64,000 nucleotides of DNA, taken from assembly GCF_900112045.1 (NCBI RefSeq), contig NZ_FOJW01000001.1:124001-188000 (forward strand), written 5' to 3'. Positions 44,184 to 54,800 of this stretch are shown here, piece after piece. Positions within the stretch are counted from its first letter, which is position 1. Each line of letters starts with the position of its first letter. Below the pieces are notes generated by a model that made no database searches, was not told the origin of the DNA, and saw only the letters and a list, made by a program, of their open reading frames with translations. The position numbers and the translations under genes were made by a program. This stretch comes from Lentibacillus halodurans. GTDB lineage: Bacteria > Bacillota > Bacilli > Bacillales > Amphibacillaceae.

Positions 44184-44956
44184 GCCTCATTTTTCAGATA
44201 GAAAATGCCGCCATTAACAACTTCGAACGCAATGTATGGTGAATAGCGTTTTTTTATATCATCAATTTCTTTTTTCATTTCATCATTTTCTGCATCTGTT
44301 TTATAAAAATGGCGAAGCAAATCGATTTCCTCTTCCATTGTTTTTAGTGACGCTTCTGCCCAGTCATGATCCTGATCTTCCACATAGGTTTTAAGCACTT
44401 TTTCGATTCGTTTAAAACCGCTTTGCAGTTTTATCATGGGTGAAATGGTGTAACAGTAGTCCGAAATCGTGTTTTGCATGGGTTTAGTCTGCAAATCATC
44501 CATCATTTTTAATTTCATGACACCGTTCACAAGTTGAAGTCCGATCGAAACCATTTCATCCTTTTTTTGTTTTCCCTGGTAGCTTATCTTTATATTGGTG
44601 ACAAGCCAGGGAAATAAAGATGTTTTTTGCTTTGAATCCACACGTTCAAACAGTTTTGTATATTTTTCATGCTCACGCAGATGATTGACAATCTGATGCA
44701 GTCGCGGACTTCCATAATGGATCCACTCGTGTTTGCCGTCCCGTTTCTCTGGGTCTGTAATCAACGTCAGCTGTTTGGGTTCTCCGGGATGTCCCATCTT
44801 TTTGATATAATGCCAATAAAAGGGGCGGTTCATTAAGGCACGGTCCATTTCTTCCGTCAGCTGGACTGTAAGCACACCTTCCTGGTTATGCAGTAACTCA
44901 CAATGGTGTGCTGTGAAATAGGATTGTAAAAAGGTGTGTAATTTTCTAATTGCCAT
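44180..44956 (-). CDS. yqhG: YqhG family protein
   Basis: This is a 258-residue cytoplasmic protein of unknown function. The pattern HEWIHYGSPRLHQIVNHLREHEKYTKLFE in outline and a C-terminal coiled, acidic region (EASLKTMEEEIDLLRHFYK) match YqhG of B. subtilis, always coupled to the SNF2 protein YqhH. The ATG at 44956 follows CAGGAGGAGC and overlaps the end of yqhH by 11 bases. A partner role for the helicase is inferred only from this coupling. Confidence 0.85.
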   Translation of the reverse strand: MAIRKLHTFLQSYFTAHHCELLHNQEGVLTVQLTEEMDRALMNRPFYWHYIKKMGHPGEPKQLTLITDPEKRDGKHEWIHYGSPRLHQIVNHLREHEKYTKLFERVDSKQKTSLFPWLVTNIKISYQGKQKKDEMVSIGLQLVNGVMKLKMMDDLQTKPMQNTISDYCYTISPMIKLQSGFKRIEKVLKTYVEDQDHDWAEASLKTMEEEIDLLRHFYKTDAENDEMKKEIDDIKKRYSPYIAFEVVNGGIFYLKNEA

Positions 44957-46601
44957 ACTGCTCCTCCTGTGCCGTTTCTTCATGTGTCAATTGGATAACA
45001 GAAGACAAGTTATCCAATTTTATCTTAGCTTCACCTGTTGAAGCTGATTCAGAAAAGATGGTTTGGATTTCAGATTCTAAATCGTTAATATCCAATTCGG
45101 CGAGAATACTGTCCAAATGCCCAATAATTTGTTCGAATAAATTGATCTTCTCATACAAAAGTTTCATGATATGCTCTTCAACTGTCCCGCGAACGGCAAG
45201 ATTATAAATGTGTACATCGTTTTCCTGGCCATACCTGTGAATTCTGCCGATCCTTTGTTCAAGTCGCATCGGATTCCACGGAAGGTCATAATTAATCAGA
45301 TGATTGCAGAACTGCAGATTAATCCCTTCTCCACCGGCTTCAGTTGCGATCAGGACTTGTGCGTGGTTTTCAAACAGGTGTTTCATCCAATCTTTTTTCC
45401 CTTTTTTAAACCCACCCCTGTATGGTACTGATGTAATGCCGCTTTCTTTTAAATACCATTGCAGGTAAAATTGTGTTGCCCGGTATTCCGTAAAGACAAT
45501 TACTTTTTCACCGTCTGCCTGCTTGATTAAATCCACTGCTTTGGCGGCTTTGACATGCTGGGGAAGCTGCTCAATTTCTTCTGTTAAAGGTTTAATTATA
45601 CTTTCCCTTTGTTCATCGGTCATCATTTTTTGCAGTGACAGATAGCATGCCTCACGGGATGAACATAGTTCCCGCAGGAGTGTAATTTTCGAAAAAGCAG
45701 GGAAGACGTCTGTGACATTTTCCAAATGGGAATAAACGTCTTTTTCTTCTTTGCTGAAATCGATCCAGACGGTTTCAATATTGCGCTTGGTTGCATCAAA
45801 TTTCGTGTTTTGCCGTGTATTGCGAATCATCACCTTTTGAATCAGCTGTTTTAAATAGCCATCCTGGTTCAGCTTTTTACGGTCTTTGCCATATTGTTTC
45901 AGGAAACTATCATAATCACCCAGATGTCCAGGTTTCAAAATGGAAACGAGGTTAAAGATTTCGACCAGCCGATTCTGCACCGGTGTTGCTGTCAGAAGTA
46001 GACAATATTTTTTCTTTAAAGATTTGATGAACGCAAAATTTTTCGTTTTATGGTTTTTTAACTTATGTGCCTCATCTACCAGCAGGAAATCATAGTCCTG
46101 TTCAAGGATCTGTTCACGGTGGGGTGATCGTTTTGCAGTATCGATAGAGGTTATAATAACATCGTACTGATCCCACGGATAACTTTTCCGGAACGTGACT
46201 GCCGGAATATAAAACTTTTCATTCAGTTCTTTGGCCCATTGATTGACTAACGAAGCCGGAACAATAATTAATGCTTTTTTAACTAATCCCCGAAGCATAT
46301 ATTCCTTTAAAATCAGCCCGGCTTCAATTGTCTTGCCAAGTCCTACTTCATCGGCTAAAATAGCGCGGCCGTTCATTTCCTCCATAACTTGCCTTGCACA
46401 GGATAATTGGTGATCCAGAAAGTCCATTTGCGGTAAATATTCGAGCGCCTTCAACCCTTCGAATGATGGTGCCATCGTTGTCAGGACAGCTTGGTAATTC
46501 ATTTGGAAAAGATCCCATGAAGAAAAGGGACCTTCTGTTTTCAGTCTGTTCTCAAATTGATTGATGAACACGGAATCTTGTTGAATATCTATATGATTCA
46601 T
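44946..46601 (-). CDS. yqhH: SNF2-family DEAD/DEAH helicase (YqhH-like)
   Basis: This is a 551-residue Swi2/Snf2 ATPase, likely a double-stranded DNA or nucleoprotein translocase. Motifs: DEVGLGKTIEAGLIL (Walker A, near residue 90), VDEAHKLKN (Walker B), LLTATPVQN (motif III), VIVFTEYRATQFYL (motif IV), IATEAGGEGINLQFC (V) and RIGRIHRYGQ (VI). It resembles RapA-type proteins but lacks extra domains. ATG 46601 follows AAAAAGGAG; six more in-frame residues upstream are possible. It is divergent from the gcv riboswitch. Confidence 0.9.
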   Translation of the reverse strand: MNHIDIQQDSVFINQFENRLKTEGPFSSWDLFQMNYQAVLTTMAPSFEGLKALEYLPQMDFLDHQLSCARQVMEEMNGRAILADEVGLGKTIEAGLILKEYMLRGLVKKALIIVPASLVNQWAKELNEKFYIPAVTFRKSYPWDQYDVIITSIDTAKRSPHREQILEQDYDFLLVDEAHKLKNHKTKNFAFIKSLKKKYCLLLTATPVQNRLVEIFNLVSILKPGHLGDYDSFLKQYGKDRKKLNQDGYLKQLIQKVMIRNTRQNTKFDATKRNIETVWIDFSKEEKDVYSHLENVTDVFPAFSKITLLRELCSSREACYLSLQKMMTDEQRESIIKPLTEEIEQLPQHVKAAKAVDLIKQADGEKVIVFTEYRATQFYLQWYLKESGITSVPYRGGFKKGKKDWMKHLFENHAQVLIATEAGGEGINLQFCNHLINYDLPWNPMRLEQRIGRIHRYGQENDVHIYNLAVRGTVEEHIMKLLYEKINLFEQIIGHLDSILAELDINDLESEIQTIFSESASTGEAKIKLDNLSSVIQLTHEETAQEEQYGN

Positions 46602-46639
46602 TCTATACTCCTTTTTCACAAAGTTATGATTATCCCTAC

Positions 46640-46665
46640 TTTACATACGGCATATGTGGTATAAT
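46640..46665 (+). promoter_or_regulatory. Promoter of the gcv operon
   Basis: An extended -10, TGG-TATAAT (hexamer 46660–46665), with TTTACA upstream at short spacing (14), suggests the extended -10 dominates. It starts the leader with the glycine riboswitch. Confidence 0.55.
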
Positions 46666-46728
46666 GCAAGTAATATAGATAGTATTCTCAGATTCATACA
46701 TAGTATAACCAAAAACATCAATATGATC

Positions 46729-46967
46729 ATGCGAATGAATACAAGGGGAGAGATTACTGCATGGCAGAGCAGTAACGCCGAAGGAGCAAACATTTGTGAA
46801 TCTCTCAGGCAAAAAGACTCTTGTAGGACGCAGCTCTGGAGAGTGTTTACACAAGTAAACCACCCACGAAGCAAGCATTTTTGTCATATGAATCCGATTG
46901 CAAAAATGTGCAACTTTCTGGTTGAAGGACAGAGATTTCCCTGGCAGCAGGGAAGTCTCTATTTTTA
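46729..46967 (+). ncRNA. Tandem glycine riboswitch (gcvT RNA) with terminator platform
   Basis: Aptamer 1 (about 46745–46843) shows the conserved glycine-aptamer words GGGGAGAG, CGCCGAAGGAGCAAAC, CTCTCAGGCAAAAAGACTC and GCTCTGGAGAG. Aptamer 2 (about 46844–46936) has CACCCACGAAGC and ends with the invariant GGACAGAG, but CTCAGGCAAAA is changed to TCTGGTTGAA, so it is more diverged. The 3' AGAG of aptamer 2 starts a 13-bp terminator stem (46931–46960, AGAGATTTCCCTG with CAGGGAAGTCTCT) followed by ATTTTTA. Glycine binding should thus prevent the terminator and switch on gcvT-PA-PB, allowing glycine breakdown when it is abundant. Confidence 0.9.
46931..46967 (+). terminator. Riboswitch-controlled terminator of gcv
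   Basis: 13-bp stem with a 4-base loop and U-run; its left arm shares bases with the end of the second glycine aptamer. Confidence 0.8.
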
Positions 46968-47097
46968 TGGCAGGAGACACACATCTGCCTCGTCTTTCGG
47001 AGGTTAGTTGATGGAAGTCAGATTAGAAGAAATCGGAGGACCAGCCGATTTCGAATTTGAAACTTCCCAATTTTGTTTCTTTAAAGGAGTGGATGGA

Positions 47098-48207
47098 ATG
47101 AGTGAATTAAAACGCACACCCTTGTTCCCTGAGTATGAAACATCAGGTGGCAAGACAATTGATTTTGGCGGCTGGGATTTACCTGTACAATTTGAAGGAA
47201 TTATGCATGAACATGAAACGACCAGGATAAAAGCGGGATTATTTGATGTGTCCCATATGGGAGAGATTATGGTAAAAGGTCCAGGAAGCAAACATTTTTT
47301 ACAGAAAATTGTTACAAATGATGTTTCCAAATTAACCCCGAATCGTGCCCAATATACGTTTATGTGCTATGAGGACGGTGGGACTGTAGATGATTTCATC
47401 GTCTATATGCTAAAAGAGGATCAATATTTGCTTGTTGTAAACGCAGCAAATACTGAAAAGGATTTTGCGTGGCTGACACAGCACAATGATCAGGACGTTT
47501 CCATTGAAAATGTTTCTGCAGACTATGTCCAGCTGGCACTGCAGGGGCCGAAAGCAGAAATGATTCTGCAGCGGCTGACCGATACGAATTTGCGTGATAT
47601 TAAGTTTTTCCGTTTTGAAAGTCCTGTTTATTTTTTCACAATCGAATACGGGGCAATTGTATCACGGACCGGCTACACTGGAGAAGATGGATTTGAAATC
47701 TATATTGATGCGGCAAAAGGAAGAGACCTTTGGAACCTAATCCTTGAAACAGGAAAGGGAGACGGCCTGGAACCGATTGGCCTTGGTGCGAGAGATACAT
47801 TACGCTTTGAGGCAAACTTGCCATTATATGGTCAGGAGCTTTCCCAGGACATCTCTCCGGTTGAAGCAGGCATGAAGTTTGCCGTAAAAGTCAATAAAGA
47901 AGCCGATTTTACAGGAAAAGAGGCCTTGAAACAGCAAGTGGAAAATGGACCCGATCGGAAGCTTGTTGGGATTGAGATGATCGACAAGGGAATACCGCGT
48001 ACGGGCTATCAGGTCTTTGCCGGTAACGATATAGCAGGTTTTGTGACAACTGGGACCCAGTCACCGACATTAGGGAAAAATATGGGACTGGCGCTTGTGA
48101 GCAGTCAATTTTCCGCGTTGGGAACTGAATTGTATGTACAGGTACGAAAACGAAAACTGAAGGCGGTCGTAGTTGAAACACCGTTCTATAAACGGGATCA
48201 ACAATAA
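47098..48207 (+). CDS. gcvT: Glycine cleavage T protein (aminomethyltransferase)
   Basis: Transfers the methylene group from aminomethyl-lipoyl H protein to THF and releases ammonia. The 369-residue protein has folate/T-protein signatures: FDVSHMGEI near 50, [31 protein letters not shown] near 195 and [12 protein letters not shown] near 227. ATG 47098 follows AAAGGAGTGG; in-frame sequence upstream to 47008 belongs to the leader, which also has a GAAATCGG/CCGATTTC hairpin at 47029–47052. It is the first gene of gcvT-gcvPA-gcvPB. Confidence 0.95.
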   Translation: MSELKRTPLFPEYETSGGKTIDFGGWDLPVQFEGIMHEHETTRIKAGLFDVSHMGEIMVKGPGSKHFLQKIVTNDVSKLTPNRAQYTFMCYEDGGTVDDFIVYMLKEDQYLLVVNAANTEKDFAWLTQHNDQDVSIENVSADYVQLALQGPKAEMILQRLTDTNLRDIKFFRFESPVYFFTIEYGAIVSRTGYTGEDGFEIYIDAAKGRDLWNLILETGKGDGLEPIGLGARDTLRFEANLPLYGQELSQDISPVEAGMKFAVKVNKEADFTGKEALKQQVENGPDRKLVGIEMIDKGIPRTGYQVFAGNDIAGFVTTGTQSPTLGKNMGLALVSSQFSALGTELYVQVRKRKLKAVVVETPFYKRDQQ

Positions 48208-48222
48208 GGGGGAGGATTTTAC

Positions 48223-49572
48223 ATGGAATTTCGTTATTTGCCAATGACTGACACAGATAAACAGGAGATGCTGGCTGCTATTGGTGTCGAGTCCACCGAA
48301 GAACTATTTTCCGATATTTCAGATGAGGTGCGGTTTAAACAGGAATTACAGTTGAAAAAGCCGGCAAATGAATCGGCTTTAATGAAAGAGCTGACAGACA
48401 TGGCAGGGAAAAATGCCAATTTGAAAGCATACAGTTCATTTCTCGGTGCAGGTGTTTATGATCATCATATCCCGTCTGTTGTTGATCATGTTATATCACG
48501 TTCGGAATTTTATACAGCCTATACACCTTACCAGCCGGAAATTTCCCAGGGGGAACTGCAAGCGATCTTTGAGTTTCAGACGATGATCTGTGAACTGACC
48601 GGAATGGAAGTTGCAAACTCCTCAATGTATGATGGTGGAACAGCTCTGGCAGAAGGGGTTACATTGAGTGCAGGTCAGACCAGACGGAAGAAAATCATTG
48701 TATCTAAAACAGTTCATCCGGAATCAAGAGCCGTTATTCACAGCTATGCCAGAGGGCAAAACCTTGAAATTGTTGAAATTGAGTATGATAAAGGATTAAC
48801 TAATCTGGAGCAGTTAAACAATGAACTTGATGAAAATACAGCGAGCGTTGTTATGCAGTATCCCAACTTTTTCGGTCAGGTTGAACCGTTGAATGACGTA
48901 AATGAAATGATTCGGAAGCAGAAAAAGACGATGTTTATTGTTTCCAGCAATCCACTCGCATTGGGTTATTTGACCCCACCTGGTGATTTCGGTGCCGATA
49001 TTGTTGTCGGTGATACACAGGTATTTGGTATTCCCTCCCAATTCGGCGGGCCGCATTGTGGCTATTTTGCAACAACAGATAAATTGAAACGAAAGGTACC
49101 AGGACGATTGGTCGGCCAAACAACAGATGAAGATGGTGAACGTGGGTTTGTACTGACACTGCAGGCAAGGGAGCAGCATATCAGACGTGACAAAGCAACC
49201 TCCAACATCTGTTCTAATCAGGCATTAAATGCTCTGGCCAGTTCTGTTGCCATGAGTTCGATCGGTAAGCGTGGTCTCCGGAAAATGGCTGTATTGAACA
49301 TGCAGAAGGCGCGTTATGCCAAACAGCAGTTGGAGGCAGCCGGAATACTGGTCGTTTTTACAGGACCATTTTTTAATGAGCTGGTTGTCAGACTTCCGGA
49401 AAGTGTCGCAAATATCAATGAAAAACTTTTAGATAGCGGTATTATTGGCGGATATGATCTTGGAATGACTTATCCAGAGTTGAAAGATCATATGTTACTG
49501 GCAGTCACTGAAAACCGGACAAAAGAAGAAATTGATACGTTTGTTAAAGAATTGGGGGATATCCATGGCTAA
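48223..49572 (+). CDS. gcvPA: Glycine dehydrogenase (P protein) subunit 1
   Basis: First half of the split P protein, which decarboxylates glycine and passes the aminomethyl group to lipoyl-H protein; it lacks the PLP lysine. The 449-residue protein begins [15 protein letters not shown] and contains [30 protein letters not shown] and [12 protein letters not shown] 48223 follows GGGGGAGG. It overlaps gcvPB by 8 bases, so the heterotetramer subunits are translated together. Confidence 0.96.
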   Translation: MEFRYLPMTDTDKQEMLAAIGVESTEELFSDISDEVRFKQELQLKKPANESALMKELTDMAGKNANLKAYSSFLGAGVYDHHIPSVVDHVISRSEFYTAYTPYQPEISQGELQAIFEFQTMICELTGMEVANSSMYDGGTALAEGVTLSAGQTRRKKIIVSKTVHPESRAVIHSYARGQNLEIVEIEYDKGLTNLEQLNNELDENTASVVMQYPNFFGQVEPLNDVNEMIRKQKKTMFIVSSNPLALGYLTPPGDFGADIVVGDTQVFGIPSQFGGPHCGYFATTDKLKRKVPGRLVGQTTDEDGERGFVLTLQAREQHIRRDKATSNICSNQALNALASSVAMSSIGKRGLRKMAVLNMQKARYAKQQLEAAGILVVFTGPFFNELVVRLPESVANINEKLLDSGIIGGYDLGMTYPELKDHMLLAVTENRTKEEIDTFVKELGDIHG

Positions 49573-51022
49573 AACAGATTTTCCGTTGATTTTTGAACGT
49601 GGTAAAGAAGGAAGAACAAGCTATAGTTTGCCGGAATTGGATGTTCCGGAAACTGATTTGGAAAGCGGTTTTGAAGACCCTTATATTCGCAGGGAAGCGC
49701 CTGAACTGCCGGAAGTGAGCGAACTGGATATTATGCGCCATTATACGGCATTATCAAAGCGCAACTATGGCGTGGATTCAGGATTTTATCCGCTTGGATC
49801 ATGCACGATGAAGTATAACCCAAAAATAAATGAAGATGTTGCACGTCTTGATGGCTTTAGCCACCTTCACCCTTATCAGGATCCGAAAACTGTGCAAGGT
49901 GCCATGGGCGTAATGTATGATCTGCAAACGTCTCTTGCTGAAATTACCGGAATGCATGAAGTTTCGTTGCAGCCGGCAGCTGGTGCACAGGGTGAGTGGA
50001 CTGGTCTGATGATGATTCGTGCGCTTCATGAGGCAAACGGCGACTATAACCGGACAAAGGTGATTGTCCCGGATTCTGCTCATGGCACCAATCCGGCTTC
50101 TGTAACAGTGGCCGGATTTGAGTCGGTAACAGTTAAATCAAACGAAAAAGGTTTAGTCGATCTGGAGGATTTAAAACGTGTTGTTGATGAAGAGACAGCA
50201 GCGTTGATGCTGACAAATCCGAACACACTGGGCCTGTTTGAAACTGAAATTGTGGAGATGGCAGAGATTGTCCATAGCGCAGGCGGGAGGCTTTACTACG
50301 ACGGTGCAAACTTGAATGCGATTATGGGCTATGCCAGACCTGGTGATATGGGATTTGACGTTGTTCATTTGAACTTGCACAAAACATTTACTGGTCCCCA
50401 TGGCGGCGGTGGTCCGGGATCAGGGCCAGTCGGTGTTACAAGTGAACTTGCACCATACTTGCCAAAACCATTGCTTGTCAAAAAAAATCATCAATATTTA
50501 TTTGATTATGACCGGCCTGAATCAGTCGGCCGTATAAAACCGTACTATGGCAACTTCGGTATTAATTTGCGGGCTTATACGTACATCCGTACAATGGGGG
50601 CTGAAGGACTTAAGAAAGTAAGCGAATATGCCGTATTGAATGCGAATTACTTAATGCGCAAATTGGAAAAAGAATACGAATTGCCTTACCAGCAACATTG
50701 CAAGCATGAATTTGTTTTATCTGGCAAAAAACAGAAACAGCTGGGTGTGCGCACATTGGATATAGCCAAACGGTTGCTGGACTATGGTTGCCATCCGCCG
50801 ACAATTTATTTTCCGCTCAATGTGGAAGAAGCGATGATGACTGAACCGACTGAAACCGAGTCGAAAGAAACATTGGATGGTTTCATCGATGCCATGATGC
50901 AGATTTCAGAGGAAGCAAAAACTGACCCCGAACTGGTACAGGAAGCGCCACATACGACACCAGTCAAACGGATGGATGAAACAACTGCTGCACGGAAACC
51001 AATTTTGCGTTATCAATCATAA
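49565..51022 (+). CDS. gcvPB: Glycine dehydrogenase (P protein) subunit 2
   Basis: Catalytic half of the split P protein. The PLP-binding lysine is K273 in [31 protein letters not shown] (near residue 75) and [12 protein letters not shown] are also typical. It has 485 residues (B. subtilis 488). ATG 49565 lies within the end of gcvPA behind GGGGGAT. Last gene of the operon; gcvH lies elsewhere, as in B. subtilis. Confidence 0.96.
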   Translation: MAKTDFPLIFERGKEGRTSYSLPELDVPETDLESGFEDPYIRREAPELPEVSELDIMRHYTALSKRNYGVDSGFYPLGSCTMKYNPKINEDVARLDGFSHLHPYQDPKTVQGAMGVMYDLQTSLAEITGMHEVSLQPAAGAQGEWTGLMMIRALHEANGDYNRTKVIVPDSAHGTNPASVTVAGFESVTVKSNEKGLVDLEDLKRVVDEETAALMLTNPNTLGLFETEIVEMAEIVHSAGGRLYYDGANLNAIMGYARPGDMGFDVVHLNLHKTFTGPHGGGGPGSGPVGVTSELAPYLPKPLLVKKNHQYLFDYDRPESVGRIKPYYGNFGINLRAYTYIRTMGAEGLKKVSEYAVLNANYLMRKLEKEYELPYQQHCKHEFVLSGKKQKQLGVRTLDIAKRLLDYGCHPPTIYFPLNVEEAMMTEPTETESKETLDGFIDAMMQISEEAKTDPELVQEAPHTTPVKRMDETTAARKPILRYQS

Positions 51023-51023
51023 G

Positions 51024-51056
51024 AATGGACGGGGATTTTGTTCCCCGTCCATTTAT
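51024..51056 (+). terminator. Terminator of the gcv operon
   Basis: AATGGACGGGGA pairs with TCCCCGTCCATT around a 6-base loop, followed by a short T/A run. Confidence 0.85.
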
Positions 51057-51076
51057 AGTAGTGAATGAATATTAAA

Positions 51077-51451
51077 TTACTTTGTTTTTACCTTTCCGGT
51101 CCATTTTTTAAAGCCGCCTTTAAGCTGATTGATATCATTATAGCCTTTTTTATGGAGCAGCTGGGCAGCTCTGGCCGATCTGGATCCACCCTTGCAGTAC
51201 AGGTATACTGGTTTATCTTTCCTAAGTTCCACAAGCCGTTGTTTCATCTGTGTCAGTGGGATATTTCTTGCACCAAGGATATGGCCTTTTTCAAATTCAT
51301 TCGGTTCACGCACATCAATCAGCTGTGCTTTTCGGTACCCTTCCCGGAACTGGTCTTCTGTTAATACTTTCAGGAAGTTTTTTTGTCTGAAATACCGGAA
51401 CATACCTACTGCCAAGAGAATGACAAGCGCTATTATTAAAATTTCCATCAT
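51077..51451 (-). CDS. yqhL: Membrane-anchored rhodanese-like protein (YqhL-like)
   Basis: This is a 124-residue protein with an N-terminal membrane helix (about 3–19) and a single rhodanese domain. The active-site loop C86-K-G-G-S-R-S (YLYCKGGSRSARAA) has the catalytic cysteine, and LIDVREPNEFEKGHI is the CH2 region. It probably moves persulphide sulphur at the membrane; substrate unknown. Two adjacent ATGs begin the gene after GGGGG. Position after gcvPB is conserved with B. subtilis yqhL. Confidence 0.9.
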   Translation of the reverse strand: MMEILIIALVILLAVGMFRYFRQKNFLKVLTEDQFREGYRKAQLIDVREPNEFEKGHILGARNIPLTQMKQRLVELRKDKPVYLYCKGGSRSARAAQLLHKKGYNDINQLKGGFKKWTGKVKTK

Positions 51452-51840
51452 GAATCCCCCGTTAATCTAATTCTTTCCTTTGTCTATTATATGGCGGTTT
51501 GTAATATTTTTCAAAGTATTTTTCTTTACAGGCTGATCTTGTTTGCTTGTTTGTGATAAGGTTTTGCCGGGATTCGCCAATTATTACGGATTTGCAATCT
51601 TTTCATGAAGCGTATAACTTCTGAAAAAAGTTAAAAAAGCTGTATTTTTTGCACTTAACTTGATTTTGCTTTTTCTTTCTTGGTATATTAGTCTTTTCCT
51701 GTGATTGACAAACCGTGACTTTTTTGCATCAAACGCCATATATTGTATTGTTTCAAAAATTTATATACTATATATTGTTTTATTGATTCGAAATGTGGTA
51801 TGTTAATACTAGCATATTCATAAAAGGGAGTGAATCCAAA
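51452..51840 (+). promoter_or_regulatory. nrdJ upstream region with tandem NrdR boxes and promoter
   Basis: These 389 bases hold no gene. Two sites match the 16-base NrdR consensus ACACWATATATWGTGT: 51733–51748 (13 of 16) and 51765–51780 (14 of 16), spaced 32 bases start to start, about three helical turns, as is usual for NrdR. The likely promoter is TTGTTT (51775–51780), 18 bases, and an extended -10 TGG-TATGTT (hexamer 51799–51804), so the second box covers the -35. NrdR with bound dATP/ATP should repress. No cobalamin riboswitch motif was seen. Confidence 0.75.
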
Positions 51841-54800
51841 ATGTCGACTGCTGTTGAAAATCAGCTGCATATCGATGTACAAATGTTAAATGAAGATATA
51901 GAACAATTCCCGCAAGTACATCCGATTACAAACGATATGAAGCTGACGCACAAAGGTGTGTCACGGCTGGTTATGCTCGATCGGTATGCGTTTAAAGATA
52001 CCGGAAAGATCACTTTAAAAGCAGGGGATTTTGTTGTATTAACCGTAAAGGCTGATCCCAAGTTTCCTGCCCGGGGTCTTGGATTTATAAAATCTATTGA
52101 TTGGCTTAACAAGGAAGCTATGATTCAGGTAGATTCTGAGTTTGTCTCTGTACTAGATGATGAAGAGGAAGCTTCCACAGGTGTTATCAGACGGTCACTT
52201 GATGTGATTGATAAGCCGTTGGAAATTTATTATGAACAGATTGCCAAACGTAATGCAGCAGGCCTGGCAAACGTTGAGACAACGCAAGTAAAACAGGATG
52301 AATGGTATGAAAAGTTCAAACAGGAACTTGGCAGTATGAACTTTATTCCTGCAGGCCGTGTTCTCTATGGGGCAGGAGCTGAAACTGATGTAACATATTT
52401 TAACTGCTATGTGATGCCTTATATTAAAGATTCACGTGAAGGCATATCGGATCACCGCAAGCAGGTGATGGAGATTATGTCACGGGGGGGCGGTGTCGGT
52501 ACAAACGGTTCGACACTAAGACCGCGAAACACGCTGGCAAGAGGCGTGAACGGAAAGTCATCCGGCTCTGTCTCCTGGCTTGATGACATTGCCAAGCTGA
52601 CACATCTTGTGGAACAGGGCGGATCAAGACGTGGTAAAACGAAGTGCCTCGTCTATAAAAAAACCTCGTGAATTGCTGGGAACCCTTTTATGACTTGTTG
52701 GCCACAACGTAACTGGAAACGGTAAGCGTGAAGGCGTAAAAACAACAAGTGGAGAAAGACAACCAGCAGCCAAGCTTCGTATGGAAGAAGGTTCAACGAC
52801 CATCGAAAGCACGTAAAAACGAAAGCGAGTAGAGTAGAAATCAAGTGATTTCGAAGCGCGAGGGCACACTAGTAATGTGCAAGATATGGTCTGAACTCCA
52901 GGGTGACCTGGAGAGTTGATGTAACGAATCAACACAACAAATTGGCTCAAATGATCATGTTAGTCGATACCCATCCGGACATTATCGAATTTATCATCTC
53001 AAAAATGCAGAACCCGCGAATTTTGCGGTACTTGATCGAAAATACAAAAGATGAACAGATTAAGCAGCTGGCACAGGAAAAGCTGAAATTTACGCCATTG
53101 ACTAAAACTGAATCCGACCTTTACCAGGGAATCGTCAATTACCGGTCAATGCCGGGATTAGGCGGTTTTAGCAATGCTGCCATACGTGAAGCGGAACAAA
53201 AATTGGCAACAGGTGGAACGTATGATGTGCACAATCCGGAGTTTTTAACCGGTGCCAACATTTCTGTCTGCATCACAAAAGATTTCATGAATGCTGTGGA
53301 AAATGATGACGTTTATGAACTGCGCTTTCCGGATGTTGAGAATTATACGGAAACAGAAATGAAGGCGTACAATGAACAGTGGCATGAGGTCGGTGATGTA
53401 CGAAAATGGGAGGAAATGGGCTATGGAGTTCGGGTCTATCGCCGGATCAAAGCAAAAGAATTATGGAACCTGATCAACATTTGTGCGACATATTCAGCTG
53501 AACCGGGCATTTTCTTTATTGACAATGCCAATGAAATGACAAACGCGCAGTCCTATGGCGATCAGGTCGTTGCAACCAACCCGTGTGGTAAAGTCGCTTC
53601 GTTTGCCTCACGTAAAAAAATCGGATGAATTGCTGGGAAGCTACGGGGTTTAACCTAAGCCGATCAGCAGCCAAGCTAGCCAGGGATGGCTGGAAGGTTC
53701 AGAGACTAGTCATACACCACTAGAACAGTGATGAAATGGCCACGAGCGTCCGATGCTTCGGCAGCGATAAGTCGAAGTAAAGAGATAGTCCGACACTCCA
53801 TTGAAAAGTGGAGAAGTCCAGGATAAAGAGCCTGGAATATAACAGATGGAACAACCGCTCGCACCTTATTCTGTCTGCAACCTTGCAGCGGTGAATTTAG
53901 CCGAGATGGCTGACAAAACGACGAAAACAGTTGACTATGAAAAATTGAAGCAAACCGTCAAAACAGGTGTACGCATGCAGGATAATGTCATAGATGCAAC
54001 ACCATATTTCCTGGCAGAAAATAAAAAACAGGCACTCGGTGAACGGCGTGTCGGCCTGGGTGTGATGGGACTGCACGATTTATTGATTTATTGCGAGACA
54101 AAATATGGATCAGCGGAAGGCAATGAGCTGATTGATAACATTTTTGAAACGATTGCAACAACGGCCTACCGTGAATCAATTGAACTGGCAAAAGAAAAAG
54201 GGAGCTTCCCGTTTTTGGTCGGAGATACTGATGAAGAAACGAAAAATTTGCGTGAGTCGTTTGTTAACACCGGTTATATGCAAAAAATGCCGGCAGACAT
54301 CAAAGAGAATATTCTTAAGTATGGCATTCGCAACTCACATTTGCTAACCGTTGCACCGACTGGATCTACGGGAACGATGGCCGGAGTCAGTACAGGACTG
54401 GAGCCTTATTTCTCCTTTTCCTATTTCAGAAGCGGCCGGTTAGGCAAATTTATCGAAGTTCATGCAGATATTGTTCAGGAGTACCTGGATGACCACCCTG
54501 ATCAAGATCCGGAACATCTTCCGGAGTGGTTCGTATCAGCGATGGATTTGACACCAGAAGAGCATGCAGATACCCAATGTGTTATCCAGGGATGGGTGGA
54601 CAGCTCCATCTCCAAAACAGTGAATGCTCCAAAAGGCTATACCGTTGACCAGGTGGAGAGTGTCTACCGCAGATTATACAACGGCGGTGCAAAAGGAGGA
54701 ACCGTTTATGTTGACGGAAGCCGAGACACACAAGTATTGACACTGAAAGCTGAAGAAAATGCTTTTAGTGAACAAACGGAGCTTTTTGAAGACGAGAAGC

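Noticed and set aside
51452-51840. Cobalamin riboswitch before nrdJ
   Set aside because: The B12-box word and the long conserved aptamer are not seen; NrdR boxes explain the region better.
52636-53848. nrdJ as a pseudogene or three separate small genes
   Set aside because: Exon ends join exactly in conserved motifs, and both gaps have complete group I intron core elements and guide pairings.
52636-53848. Inteins in nrdJ
   Set aside because: The gaps contain stop codons in the exon frame and are too short; no intein motifs are encoded.
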